Shown one piece after another: positions 27,420 through 36,406 of a stretch of 45,999 nt of DNA. A model generated the notes under the pieces. That model was not told where the DNA came from, ran no database searches, and was given only the letters and a program-made list of their open reading frames with translations. Position 1 is the stretch's first letter. Each line of letters opens with the position of its first letter. Origin of the DNA: an uncultured Ectothiorhodospiraceae bacterium (lineage in GTDB: Bacteria > Pseudomonadota > Gammaproteobacteria > S012-40). The stretch is taken from assembly GCA_945787125.1 (NCBI GenBank), contig CALZHW010000005.1, forward strand, positions 7,848 through 53,846, read 5' to 3'. The translations under genes and the position numbers were made by a program.

Positions 27420-28886
27420 ATGTTGCGAATTGAATACGAAGCACTCACTTTTGACGATGTTTTATTATTACCGGCGCATTCGACGGTTATGCCGAAAGAA
27501 GTTAGCCTGAAAACCAAGCTTACTCGTGAAATTGAGCTGAACATTCCCATGGTGTCAGCAGCTATGGATACGGTGACCGAATCTCGGTTGGCTATTGCAC
27601 TGGCGCAGGAAGGTGGAATTGGCTTTATTCATAAAAATATGACGCTGGATCAACAGGCAGCGCATGTTAGAAATGTTAAAAAGTTTGAAAGCGGGGTGAT
27701 CAAAGAGCCGATTACGGTTTCGCCAAAAACAAGTATTCGTGAGGTGATGGAGATTACTCGCGCGAATAATATATCCGGCGTGCCCGTGGTGGATGGTGAT
27801 GCATTAGTCGGTATCGTGACCAGTCGGGATTTACGTTTTGAAACGCAGTTGAATAATCCTGTTTCAGAAATTATGACCAAGAAAGATCGCTTGGTCACCG
27901 TCCGAGAGGGCGCGAGTAAAGACGAAGTATTGGGGCTGTTGCACAAACATCGTATCGAAAAGGTTTTGGTCATCAATGATGCTTTTCAATTACGCGGCAT
28001 GATTACGGTAAAAGATATTCAAAAATCCACCGACTTTCCTGATGCTTGTAAAGATGAGCAAGGTCGCCTACGGGTAGGTGCAGCAGTCGGCACGGGCGGA
28101 GATACTCCAGAGCGAGTCACTGCTTTGGTCGCGGCTGGGGTGGATGTTATTGTGGTGGATACTGCGCATGGTCACTCGCAAGGTGTTTTGGATCGGGTGA
28201 GTTGGGTAAAGAAAAACTTTCCGGATTTGCAAGTTATCGGTGGTAATATCGCGACAAAATCTGCCGCAGAGGCATTAATGGCGGCCGGTGCTGATGCGGT
28301 GAAAGTCGGTATTGGGCCAGGTTCTATTTGCACCACGCGTATTATTAGCGGCGTTGGTGTGCCGCAAATCAGCGCAGTGGCGAATGTGGCTGAAGCCTTA
28401 AAAGGCACTGGTATTCCAGTAATCGCCGATGGCGGTATCCGCTTTTCCGGCGATATGGCAAAAGCCGTTGCTGCTGGTGCTTACAGCGTTATGGTTGGCT
28501 CCATGTTTGCGGGAACTGAAGAAGCGCCAGGCGAGGTTGAGTTATATCAAGGTCGTTCTTACAAAAGCTATCGCGGCATGGGTTCACTGGGAGCGATGTC
28601 ACAAACGCAAGGCTCCAGTGATCGGTATTTTCAAGACGCTTCTGATGTTGAAAAACTGGTGCCAGAAGGCATAGAAGGCCGAGTACCCTATAAAGGTACA
28701 ATGATTAGTATTATTCATCAAATGTTGGGTGGTTTGCGGGCAAGCATGGGTTACACCGGCTGTGCCAACATTGATGAGATGCGAACTAAACCTAGCTTTG
28801 TTCGCGTGACGACTTCAGGTGTTCGTGAAAGTCATGTGCACGATGTTGCCATCACTAAAGAAGCGCCGAATTATCGAATTGACTGA
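27420..28886 (+). CDS. guaB: Inosine-5'-monophosphate dehydrogenase
   Basis: NAD-dependent oxidation of IMP to XMP, the committed step to GMP. The 488 residues match E. coli. Residues 8-30 hold [12 protein letters not shown]; two CBS domains lie at about 90-205 ([38 protein letters not shown] read in parts); catalytic Cys304 is in GPGSICTTR, and the flap is near [10 protein letters not shown]. It is followed by guaA as in the usual operon, but a palindromic element and a terminator-like hairpin separate them. Confidence 0.97.
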   Translation: MLRIEYEALTFDDVLLLPAHSTVMPKEVSLKTKLTREIELNIPMVSAAMDTVTESRLAIALAQEGGIGFIHKNMTLDQQAAHVRNVKKFESGVIKEPITVSPKTSIREVMEITRANNISGVPVVDGDALVGIVTSRDLRFETQLNNPVSEIMTKKDRLVTVREGASKDEVLGLLHKHRIEKVLVINDAFQLRGMITVKDIQKSTDFPDACKDEQGRLRVGAAVGTGGDTPERVTALVAAGVDVIVVDTAHGHSQGVLDRVSWVKKNFPDLQVIGGNIATKSAAEALMAAGADAVKVGIGPGSICTTRIISGVGVPQISAVANVAEALKGTGIPVIADGGIRFSGDMAKAVAAGAYSVMVGSMFAGTEEAPGEVELYQGRSYKSYRGMGSLGAMSQTQGSSDRYFQDASDVEKLVPEGIEGRVPYKGTMISIIHQMLGGLRASMGYTGCANIDEMRTKPSFVRVTTSGVRESHVHDVAITKEAPNYRID

Positions 28887-28893
28887 TACCTAG

Positions 28894-29051
28894 GAGCCTG
28901 TCCGAGAATGGAAAGCCTACTGCGGAAAACCCGTTTTGCACACATTTTCCGATCCTTTTCAGCGAATAGCTACGGCTATTAACTTCAAACGATCGAAAAA
29001 TCTGCACTAAAACGGTTTTCCCTCGTAACGACTTCCATTCTCGGACAGGAT
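28894..29051. mobile_element. Family 2 MITE-like palindromic element between guaB and guaA
   Basis: An almost complete inverted repeat of ~158 bp. The end GAGCCTGTCCGAGAATGGAA faces the reverse complement of ATCCTGTCCGAGAATGGAA, and the centre is AATAGC-TACG-GCTATT. CTAG stands on both sides (28890-28893 and 29052-29055), fitting a 4-bp target duplication of the YTAR type made by IS5-group elements. It is non-coding. Confidence 0.75.
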
Positions 29052-29103
29052 CTAGGTGATAATTAGCCTGTGAAAATCAGTGGCTCAAAACTGAGTTTTC
29101 CCA

Positions 29104-29133
29104 GGAGAAGCAGTGACTCCTTCTCTGTTTTTT
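29104..29133 (+). terminator. Terminator-like hairpin before guaA
   Basis: GGAGAAG (29104-29110) pairs with CTTCTCT (29120-29126) with one G-T pair, loop of nine, followed by six T (29128-29133). It lies after the family 2 element and 64 bases before guaA, so it could stop guaB readthrough or attenuate guaA. Confidence 0.5.
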
Positions 29134-29197
29134 AATTCCTATTTTACTGACGCCGGAATACAGTGTATTGCCGGTGTTTTAACACTGTGGTGAAATT

Positions 29198-30775
29198 ATG
29201 CAGCAAGATATCCATGCCCATCGAATTCTAATTTTAGATTTTGGTTCACAATACACTCAACTTATTGCGCGGAGAATTCGTGAAATAGGTATTTACTGCG
29301 AAATTCATCCTTGGGATATGGCAGAAACCGCACTTAAAGAATTTGCCGCTAAAGGCATTATTCTTTCTGGTGGCCCTGAGTCAGTAATCGCTGAGCAAGC
29401 GCCCGTCGCCGCGCAATGTGTGTTTGAACTTGGTGTACCCGTACTCGGTATTTGTTACGGCATGCAAACGATGGCCACGCAGCTTGGCGGTAAAGTCGAA
29501 AGCTCAAATAAGCGCGAATTTGGTTATGCCCAAGTGCGTGCTCGCGGCCACACTGAATTGCTTCGAGACATTGAAGACCATACCACCGAAGAAGGTTATG
29601 GCATGTTGGATGTGTGGATGAGTCATGGCGACAAGGTCACAGAACTGCCGCCAGGTTTTAAATTAATGGCCAGCACAGACTCTGCCCCCATGGCCGGCAT
29701 GGCTAATGAAGAAAAACATTTTTATGGCGTGCAGTTTCATCCGGAAGTTACCCATACACGCCAGGGTGGTCGAATATTACAGCGCTTTGCTTTGGATATC
29801 TGCGGCTGTTCCGCCCTATGGACCGCCGGTAACATTATTGAGAATTCGATTGAACTGGTGCATCAGCAAGTAGGCAATGACGAAGTCATACTGGGCTTGT
29901 CAGGTGGGGTAGATTCCTCCGTAGTCGCCGCGCTATTGCATCGCGCAATCGGTGATAAACTCACGTGTGTATTTGTCGATAACGGTTTGTTGCGTTTGCA
30001 TGAGGGTGACCAAGTGATGGCAACGTTTGCCAAGCATATGGGCGTGAAAGTGATTCGGGTGGATGCTGAATCGCGTTTTCTTGAGGCATTGCAAGGTGAA
30101 GTTGATCCTGAGAAAAAGCGTAAAATCATTGGTAATTTATTCATTGATATTTTTGAAGAACAAGCCAATAAACTCGTTAATGCAAAATGGCTGGCGCAAG
30201 GCACGATATATCCTGATGTGATTGAATCCGCTGGTACGAAAAATGGTAAAGCACATGTGATAAAGTCACATCATAATGTCGGTGGTTTGCCAGATTATAT
30301 GCAGCTCAAGCTGGTTGAACCCTTGCGGGAGTTATTTAAAGATGAAGTTCGCAAGCTCGGGGTCGAGTTAGGTTTACCGTATGATATGGTTTATCGTCAT
30401 CCTTTCCCTGGTCCGGGTTTAGGTGTGCGTATTTTGGGTGAAGTGAAAAAAGAATTCGCTGATTTGTTACGCTTGGCGGATGATATATTTATTCAAGAAC
30501 TTCGTGCGCATGATTTGTATGACAAAACCAGCCAGGCGTTTTCGGTATTTTTGCCGGTAAAATCGGTGGGTGTTATGGGTGATGGTCGGCGTTACGATTA
30601 TGTCATTGCTTTGCGAGCGGTAGAGACCATCGATTTTATGACCGCCGTTTGGGCGCGTTTGCCGTATGATTTCCTAGACTTGGTATCACGCCGAATTATT
30701 AATGAAATCGAAGGTATTTCACGTGTGACTTACGATATTTCTGGTAAGCCACCCGCCACCATCGAATGGGAGTAA
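29198..30775 (+). CDS. guaA: GMP synthase (glutamine-hydrolysing)
   Basis: Converts XMP to GMP with ATP and glutamine. The 525 residues match E. coli. The class I glutamine amidotransferase domain (1-200) has Cys86 in GICYGMQ and the His-Pro-Glu site FHPEVTH. The ATP pyrophosphatase has the P-loop LSGGVDSSV near residue 230. The C-terminal dimerisation domain ends in ITRVTYDIS-like [20 protein letters not shown]. It ends two bases before the chosen tadA start. Confidence 0.97.
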   Translation: MQQDIHAHRILILDFGSQYTQLIARRIREIGIYCEIHPWDMAETALKEFAAKGIILSGGPESVIAEQAPVAAQCVFELGVPVLGICYGMQTMATQLGGKVESSNKREFGYAQVRARGHTELLRDIEDHTTEEGYGMLDVWMSHGDKVTELPPGFKLMASTDSAPMAGMANEEKHFYGVQFHPEVTHTRQGGRILQRFALDICGCSALWTAGNIIENSIELVHQQVGNDEVILGLSGGVDSSVVAALLHRAIGDKLTCVFVDNGLLRLHEGDQVMATFAKHMGVKVIRVDAESRFLEALQGEVDPEKKRKIIGNLFIDIFEEQANKLVNAKWLAQGTIYPDVIESAGTKNGKAHVIKSHHNVGGLPDYMQLKLVEPLRELFKDEVRKLGVELGLPYDMVYRHPFPGPGLGVRILGEVKKEFADLLRLADDIFIQELRAHDLYDKTSQAFSVFLPVKSVGVMGDGRRYDYVIALRAVETIDFMTAVWARLPYDFLDLVSRRIINEIEGISRVTYDISGKPPATIEWE

Positions 30776-30777
30776 GT

Positions 30778-31236
30778 GTGTCGGCTGAAGCGGATGAGCA
30801 TTGGATGCACTACGCTATCACGCTGGCAAAACAGGCGGCATTGCAAGGTGAGGTACCGGTCGGTGCGGTGATTGTCAATAATGACCAAATCATCGCTGAA
30901 GCCAGTAACCAGCCAATTCAGCATAATGACCCAACTGCACATGCTGAAATTCTCGCACTGCGCGCTGCTGCCCAAAAATTGCAAAATTATCGTATTGTTG
31001 GTGATCACACCTTATATGTAACGCTTGAACCTTGCGTTATGTGTGCTGGCGCAATCATTCATGCCCGTATCCAGCGGGTGGTATTTGGTGCGCATGATCC
31101 CAAAGCCGGTGCTGCGGGCAGTGTTTTTTCTGTGTTAGGTACTGACCAGTTAAATCATAAAGTTGACGTTCAGGGTGGGGTGCTGGCGGAGCAATGCAGT
31201 GAGTTATTGAAAGGTTTTTTTAAGGCCCGGCGTTAA
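30778..31236 (+). CDS. tadA: tRNA-specific adenosine deaminase TadA
   Basis: Converts A34 of tRNA-Arg(ACG) to inosine. The 152 residues contain the deaminase zinc site: His55 and catalytic Glu57 (AHAEI), Cys86 and Cys89 (PCVMC). The GTG at 30778 has GGGAG (30768-30772) at a good distance; an ATG at 30766 inside guaA lacks a ribosome binding site. It is in the plus-strand run with guaA and trmO. Confidence 0.95.
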   Translation: MSAEADEHWMHYAITLAKQAALQGEVPVGAVIVNNDQIIAEASNQPIQHNDPTAHAEILALRAAAQKLQNYRIVGDHTLYVTLEPCVMCAGAIIHARIQRVVFGAHDPKAGAAGSVFSVLGTDQLNHKVDVQGGVLAEQCSELLKGFFKARR

Positions 31237-31239
31237 GCA

Positions 31240-31962
31240 ATGAATGATTTTAGTACGTTCGAATTTTCAACCATCGGCCATATTCATTCCTGTTTTAAAC
31301 AAAAATTTACCATCCCACGACAACCTGGGTTAGTGCCAGAAGCCCGCGCAAAGCTCGTTTTATTGACCGAATATAGTCAAGATGAAACCCTGCGCGGCAT
31401 TGAGAATTTTTCCCATCTCTGGATTCTGTTTGTCTTCCATCAAAGTATCCGCAAAAATAAAAAAACCACAGTGCGGCCACCGCGCTTGGGTGGTAAAGAA
31501 AAACGAGGAGTCTTTGCAACTCGCTCAAATTTTCGACCAAACCCTATCGGCCAATCAGTCGTGCTTTTGGAAGATATTGAACGAGTCGGCAAGCATATTA
31601 TATTGCACTTGAAGGGCATTGATTTTTTAGATCAAACTCCCGTGCTTGATATTAAACCTTACATCCCTTACGCCGACAGCATACCTCAGGCAAAAGCAGA
31701 TTTTGCTAGCACTGCACCACAACCGATTTATTCGGTGGAATATATGCCGATGGCTCAAGCGCAAATTTCGGCCGCATCACAAGCGCTTGGGCAGAACCTG
31801 TTATTGTTGATTGATCAGTTGTTATCCTATGATGCACGCCCGGCTTTTTATGCCGAGACCGTTGAAAAGTCGATATTTTATACACAATTGTATGATTACG
31901 ACCTAAGTTGGCAGATTGACGGTGGAAAATTAACCGTTTTGAGTTTTTCTATTCGGCTGTAG
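31240..31962 (+). CDS. trmO: tRNA (N6-threonylcarbamoyladenosine-37-N6)-methyltransferase TrmO
   Basis: SAM-dependent enzyme of the TsaA/YaeB family that methylates t6A37 in tRNA-Thr. The 240 residues match E. coli YaeB (235). The N-terminal beta-barrel domain has FSTIGHIHS, KFTIPRQPGLVPEARA, FSHLWILFVFH and the GVFATRSNFRPNPIGQS signature, then DFLDQTPVLDIKPYIPY; the C-terminal part is the YaeB extension. It lies three bases after tadA, grouping two tRNA anticodon-loop modifiers. Confidence 0.93.
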   Translation: MNDFSTFEFSTIGHIHSCFKQKFTIPRQPGLVPEARAKLVLLTEYSQDETLRGIENFSHLWILFVFHQSIRKNKKTTVRPPRLGGKEKRGVFATRSNFRPNPIGQSVVLLEDIERVGKHIILHLKGIDFLDQTPVLDIKPYIPYADSIPQAKADFASTAPQPIYSVEYMPMAQAQISAASQALGQNLLLLIDQLLSYDARPAFYAETVEKSIFYTQLYDYDLSWQIDGGKLTVLSFSIRL

Positions 31963-31986
31963 TAGCGCACGGCGACTCAAGAATAA

Positions 31987-32176
31987 CGCACAATCGGAGT
32001 TCAGATATATTGCCCATAATCAGCGCCCGTAGCGGCAAAACCTTAACGAGAGTGTTGGCAGCATGGATGCTGCGGCCAAGTCTACAGGGATGTATTCACG
32101 ACGTCTCTCGTTAAGGTTTTGCCGCTACGGGCGCTGGAAGGTGGCACTATTGCAACTTTGAACTCCGAAACTTGAG
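31987..32176. mobile_element. Family 1 MITE-like palindromic element, best-preserved copy
   Basis: Two perfect 32-bp arms, 32021-32052 and 32105-32136, face each other; between them lies a further hairpin GCAGCAT-GG-ATGCTGC. The outer ends show CGGAGTTC on the left and its reverse complement on the right. GAATAA stands on both sides (31981-31986 and 32177-32182), probably a target duplication. The copy ends about 80 bases before the lexA promoter and is non-coding. Confidence 0.82.
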
Positions 32177-32258
32177 GAATAAATAATCAATTCAATAAAA
32201 AAAGCGCCGTGACGCGTACGTGTCATCTAAATCTAGAAACCCCCGTCAATAAAAAAAT

Positions 32259-32294
32259 TTGATTTCTGTTTTTTTACTGTATATATTATCAGTA
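32259..32294 (+). promoter_or_regulatory. lexA promoter with overlapping LexA (SOS) box
   Basis: TTGATT (32259-32264) and TATATT (32282-32287) have 17-bp spacing. Over the -10 lies TACTGTATATATTATCAGTA (32275-32294), which differs from the CTGT-N8-ACAG consensus by one base (TCAG), the normal layout for autoregulated lexA. Confidence 0.88.
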
Positions 32295-32319
32295 CTGATT
32301 ATTAAAACAGGGTCGGAAC

Positions 32320-32934
32320 ATGTTAGATAAGTTAACTTCTCGTCAAGCTGAAATATTAGACGTCATAAAAGCAAGTATAAAAGAAACCGGTTTCCCTCCG
32401 ACCCGCGCTGAAATTGCGGAAGTATTTGGATTCCGTTCTGCCAACGCCGCGGAAGACCATCTGCGTGCGCTTGAGCGCAAAGGTTACATCACTATTTTCC
32501 CTGGCTCCTCACGTGGTATTCAGGTTACCAGCTTTGTGGAAGATGAAGGTATTCCCGTCATCGGTCGAGTGGCTGCTGGACAGCCGATATTGGCGCAAGA
32601 GCTGGTTGAATCACGCATCGCCATTGATCCTGATTTTTTCACACCTGCGGCCGATTATTTTCTCCGCGTACGTGGTATGAGTATGCGTGATGCTGGAATA
32701 TTTGATGATGATTTGCTCGCTGTGCATTCGACGGAGACGGTAAGAAAAGGGCAAATTGTCGTCGCTCGGCTCACCGATGAAGTGACGGTGAAACGCTACG
32801 AGAAGAAAGGTCGCAAAGTTTATTTACATCCGGAAAATCCAGAATTCGAAACGATTGTCGTTGATACGAAGATCGAACCATTAAGCATCGAAGGTTTAGC
32901 AGTTGGAGTCATACGAAACGGAGGTGTATCATGA
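32320..32934 (+). CDS. lexA: SOS repressor LexA
   Basis: Represses SOS genes and self-cleaves when RecA filaments form. The 204 residues include the winged helix DNA-binding domain (ALERKGYI at about 50-57 ends it), the cleavage site Ala86-Gly87, and the catalytic dyad Ser121 (RGMSM) and Lys158 (VTVKRY). It is preceded by its own SOS box and ends in an ATGA overlap with sulA. Confidence 0.97.
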   Translation: MLDKLTSRQAEILDVIKASIKETGFPPTRAEIAEVFGFRSANAAEDHLRALERKGYITIFPGSSRGIQVTSFVEDEGIPVIGRVAAGQPILAQELVESRIAIDPDFFTPAADYFLRVRGMSMRDAGIFDDDLLAVHSTETVRKGQIVVARLTDEVTVKRYEKKGRKVYLHPENPEFETIVVDTKIEPLSIEGLAVGVIRNGGVS

Positions 32935-33611
32935 GAAAAGAAGTTGAGATGGAGTTGAGCGGTGTTTTGCAGGAATCGTTTGCATTTTTTGATGCTGAGA
33001 GCTTGTGTGATCATACCGCGGAAAACAAGTCGGATTTTAGCGCTGCAGCGTTAGCATTTAACATTGACGAGCTGCCAATCAATGAATTGACAGAGATCGT
33101 TTGTCAGGATTCTTTGAATTCAATATACGCATTACTGCCAGTGATATCGAGGCTCTGTGAGCAAGATCGATGGGTGACATTAATTTCACCCCCACCTAAT
33201 CTGGATGAAAAACTTTTTGCACTGTATGGGATTGATATGTCTCGCGTATTGCTCATTCATCCGAAAGGCCGTGATCAAGATACCACTATCATGAACGAAA
33301 CGTTGAAAAATGGTAAAAGTGGCATTGTCATACACTGGTCAGGCAAGGTGCCTAATCGATTCCTGGCGCAATGGCGTAAGTCAGTGAAGCAGGGGGGGTG
33401 TATCGGCGTTTGGGTTAATCAAAATAGCTCGCCTTCCTTCTCGACTTCGGTGGCTGTTACGGCGAGCATTACCGCAACCAATAAATATGTCAAAATAGTG
33501 AATAATCTGCAATTTGGCGTAAGCACCCTGGCAAGCAACGAAACTGTGCTGCCTAAAATCAATTTGGAGTTATTGGTGACCAGTCGAGTGAGACATTACC
33601 GGCATCATTAA
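32931..33611 (+). CDS. sulA: SOS cell division inhibitor SulA-like
   Basis: SulA binds FtsZ and blocks division during SOS. The product has 226 residues, longer than E. coli (169) through an extended N-terminus (about 75 residues). The conserved core follows: [35 protein letters not shown], then [13 protein letters not shown]. Gene order lexA-sulA in one operon is known from pseudomonads. The ATG at 32931 has GGAGGT upstream; the ATG at 32949 is also in frame. It shares the SOS promoter of lexA. Confidence 0.87.
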   Translation: MRKEVEMELSGVLQESFAFFDAESLCDHTAENKSDFSAAALAFNIDELPINELTEIVCQDSLNSIYALLPVISRLCEQDRWVTLISPPPNLDEKLFALYGIDMSRVLLIHPKGRDQDTTIMNETLKNGKSGIVIHWSGKVPNRFLAQWRKSVKQGGCIGVWVNQNSSPSFSTSVAVTASITATNKYVKIVNNLQFGVSTLASNETVLPKINLELLVTSRVRHYRHH

Positions 33612-33692
33612 TTGTTAAATGGCTCAATACGTCTGTGCAAAATTTTTGCTTGCGCAGTATGTATTGAAGTAGGTTTTATTTTTTCATCTCTC

Positions 33693-33840
33693 ACAATCGG
33701 CGTTCCAGGCCAGTGATAAAACCTTAGAGAAAATGTTGGCGGCATGGGTGCCGCCTAAACCACAAGGATAGTTTTGTGCTAACTTCCGTTAACTGAGGGC
33801 TGTGAGTTACCTGCCAGCTGTTTCGCAGCTAGTGGCAACG
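33693..33840. repeat. Degenerate copy of the family 1 element
   Basis: CACAATCGG and GTTCC at the left match the left end of the copy at 31987; AAAACCTTA, GTTGGCGGCATGG-TGCCGCC and GGATAGTTTTGTG follow in the same order as in the other copies. Much weaker identity, so an older copy. It fills the 33612-33853 gap between sulA and nsrR. Confidence 0.55.
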
Positions 33841-33853
33841 CTGTTCAATCATG

Positions 33854-34336
33854 TCATCCTGTAGACTTTTCAGTATTTTCTTCTAATAAGCGTTTAATAC
33901 TGGGATGCAAATCAATAATTGATTCTTCGTTTGCGCTATCAGCAATTATGTCAGCAACCGTGTAGCCATCGAGTGTGCTTAAAAAGTTTTCAGTCGCTAT
34001 ATGCAGTATGTTCTTTAGCTGACATATTGTTTCAATCGAACAGTTGTCGTGCACCTCAGTAAAACATTCAGCAACATTGAAGTTGGGTTCGGTATCGCGA
34101 ACGACAGCGCCGACAATGATTTCATTGGGTGTGTGAGCAAGCCTCAAGCCTCCGCCTTTACCGCGACTGGAGTTGATATATTTTTTGAGGGATAAATTAT
34201 GCACAACTTTTACAAGATGATTACGTGAGATCTTGTAAAAATCAGCTATTTCTGAAATTGTTGCTGATTTTCCCTGATTGATGCTGAGATAGACCAAGAC
34301 TCTAAGAGAGTAGTCTGTGTAGCGTGTTAGTTGCAT
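33854..34336 (-). CDS. nsrR: Rrf2-family regulator, NsrR-like nitric oxide sensor
   Basis: Iron-sulfur repressor relieved by nitric oxide. The 160 residues start MQLTRYTDYSLRVLVYLS and have the winged helix with ISRNHLVKVVHNLS and the wing RGKGGGLRLA. The cluster ligands Cys91, Cys99 and Cys105 correspond to E. coli Cys91, Cys96 and Cys102, with slightly wider spacing. The ATG at 34336 has GGCGGT upstream; an in-frame ATG at 34366 gives a longer form that does not fit the family. The neighbouring nitrate/nitrite genes fit a role in nitrogen oxide stress; targets are not proven. Confidence 0.85.
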   Translation of the reverse strand: MQLTRYTDYSLRVLVYLSINQGKSATISEIADFYKISRNHLVKVVHNLSLKKYINSSRGKGGGLRLAHTPNEIIVGAVVRDTEPNFNVAECFTEVHDNCSIETICQLKNILHIATENFLSTLDGYTVADIIADSANEESIIDLHPSIKRLLEENTEKSTG

Positions 34337-34655
34337 TTGTTTACCGCCATTTTTCTCGCTCCGCATTCCGTTGCTAATTTTGCAAGTTTTATCATACTAA
34401 CCTGTAAAAGTCTAATTTTACTATAAAAAATATAGTCGAATGGACAGAGCTGTAGTTAGTGGATTGTCATTTCAAGATACCGCGGAAAATTGACGATTTA
34501 ATTAAATCGTCAATAAATTTCATGCGCCTTACATGCATTATAGATACGAGTCTGATGAAGTTGCCATATTATATGTGCGTATTTAACAAAATTTGTATAT
34601 TCACGCAAAATAATCGGTTGAAATGTGTGGTAATGGCATAAGTGATTTTACCGAT
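34337..34655. other. AT-rich gap between nsrR and the kinase/phosphatase gene
   Basis: No gene, repeat or terminator is clear. AATTGACGATTTAATTAAATCGTCAATA near 34488-34515 contains the inverted repeat TTGACGATTTAA / TTAAATCGTCAA (directly abutting), which is a strong palindrome that could be a hairpin or operator; the rest is A/T-rich. Confidence 0.5.
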
Positions 34656-36377
34656 TCAGAATATTTGACGGTTTAGGGCGTAAATCAATGCAATATTGGT
34701 GATGAGCAATAGAATTGAAATTGCTTTCCAAAAACCAATAGGGTTCTTATCCAGCAAAGGCTCTGAGTGTGTTTTACTGAGGTCTTTATTAGGGGTTGAA
34801 ATATCTAACATGAACTCGGAGAGCGCTTGATAACGGCGTTGTGGATTAAGCCGTACACCTTTTTCAAGTGCCGCATCAATCCATGCGGGAATTTGATCAT
34901 TGATTCGATTTATCGGAATGTATTTAACGCGCTTCAAGGTGTTCGTTGAAAGCGCGCTACCGTACGGCAATTGGCCACTAAGCATTTCATATGCCATCAC
35001 TCCGATGGAGTATATGTCTGACTGATGGGTGCCAGCATAGCCTTGAAAGTATTCCGGTGCAGCGTAGTTCAACGTTCCGAGTAATTCATTTTGTGCAATG
35101 GGTTTGTTGATTTCCTGAATGCCAGCGATTTTGGTTGAACCGAAATCAATGATTTTTACAGTGCCTTGTTTGTCAATCATGATATTTTCAGGCTTTAAAT
35201 CTTGATGAATCATTTCTTGTCGTTGAAAGGCTCTTAAGCCGGTAACGACTTGCTGAATGATTTCTCGTGTCTCGCTTATTGAAGCGTTTGGATTATCTGT
35301 CATCCATTGGCGCAAGGTGATGCCATCAATGTACTCAGTGACATAATACAAAAATTTGCGTTGATTTTTTCGCTTGAGGACTTTAAGTACGTGAGGATTA
35401 TTAACTCTTCTGCCTGCCCACTCTTCGCTTACGAAGCCATCGATATAAGTGGGATCGTCTTCAAAATTTACCGAAGGGGTTTTTAGTATAACCTTGTTGT
35501 CATTTTCAATATCAAGCGCAAGATAAACCTGGGTTCGTTTTGAAGCGTGTATTTCTCGTAGAATTTTATAACCATCGAGAATCATGCCGACTTCCAGGGG
35601 CGGAGGAAAAGGTAGCTCTGTTAACTGTTTATAGAAAGTTTCCTGATCAAGGTGAGGTAAATTTTCGATACGGCACACTTGGCAGGTAACATTGTCATTG
35701 CTGCCATTTTCGAGCGCTTTGGTGATAATTTCGCGGCTTGCTTTTTCAGGATTTTGGTAGTGTTTTTTTATAATATCTATTAGGTCTTGCGTGCGTACAA
35801 ATTCATGCACTCCATCGGTGGTCAGCACAAATATGTCATTGGGTTCCAGGTCGATGCTGCGGTAGTCAATTTCTACATTGAGATCAGCGCCCATGGCGCG
35901 ACTAAGGAAGGCCTTTTCATGATCGCCCCAGCGATGGTGATCGCGCGTTAGTCTTTCAAAATCGTTGCCTCGCAAGCGATAGACGCGCGAGTCGCCGACG
36001 TGAAAGATATGCCCGGTGGAGGATTTTAAGACGATGGCGCTGAGTGTCGTCAGCATACCGAGACCGGCGTGATGATGCAGGTTTTGGCTTTGACCGAATA
36101 ACCAGCGATTAATCGCACCCAGTACTTTTTGGCAGGAGGTTTTCACCGTCCAGGATTCAGGGGTGCTGTAATAATCGTTAACCAGGCTTTTAACACATGT
36201 TTCACTGGCCTCACGCGCTGCAAGACTACTGCTCACGCCGTCGGCAATTGCGACGACAATGCCTTTAGTGGTTAGTAGTGGTTCAGCAGGAACGCGAATG
36301 GCGCAAGCATCTTCATTGCGTTCCTTGGTGCCTTTTTGGCTATATTGGCCAGCAATGATTGAAAGTGATTTAGTCAT
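34656..36377 (-). CDS. PP2C phosphatase - serine/threonine kinase fusion with C-terminal membrane anchor
   Basis: 573 residues. Residues 1-240 are a PP2C phosphatase with metal-site motifs RNED (20-23), ADGVSS (45-50), HVGDSRVY (126-133), TTDGV (186-190) and NDNV (227-230). Residues 268-525 are a protein kinase: Lys299 (VILK), HQD (391-393; Gln instead of the usual Arg), Asn398, DFG (411-413) and PE of the APE motif (441-442); the glycine-rich loop is not recognisable. A membrane helix at about 551-569 ends the protein. Such fusions sit beside nitrate transporter genes in several proteobacteria. It follows narK by 29 bases and likely acts on the transporter or the reductase pathway, which is inference. 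Confidence 0.92.
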   Translation of the reverse strand: MTKSLSIIAGQYSQKGTKERNEDACAIRVPAEPLLTTKGIVVAIADGVSSSLAAREASETCVKSLVNDYYSTPESWTVKTSCQKVLGAINRWLFGQSQNLHHHAGLGMLTTLSAIVLKSSTGHIFHVGDSRVYRLRGNDFERLTRDHHRWGDHEKAFLSRAMGADLNVEIDYRSIDLEPNDIFVLTTDGVHEFVRTQDLIDIIKKHYQNPEKASREIITKALENGSNDNVTCQVCRIENLPHLDQETFYKQLTELPFPPPLEVGMILDGYKILREIHASKRTQVYLALDIENDNKVILKTPSVNFEDDPTYIDGFVSEEWAGRRVNNPHVLKVLKRKNQRKFLYYVTEYIDGITLRQWMTDNPNASISETREIIQQVVTGLRAFQRQEMIHQDLKPENIMIDKQGTVKIIDFGSTKIAGIQEINKPIAQNELLGTLNYAAPEYFQGYAGTHQSDIYSIGVMAYEMLSGQLPYGSALSTNTLKRVKYIPINRINDQIPAWIDAALEKGVRLNPQRRYQALSEFMLDISTPNKDLSKTHSEPLLDKNPIGFWKAISILLLITNIALIYALNRQIF

Positions 36378-36406
36378 TAGTTATCTCAAATGAGTGTCGA
36401 TGATGC

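Noticed and set aside
31987-32176. CRISPR repeat for the 32-bp arm sequence
   Set aside because: The two 32-bp arms are inverted, not direct, and there is no spacer array or cas gene.
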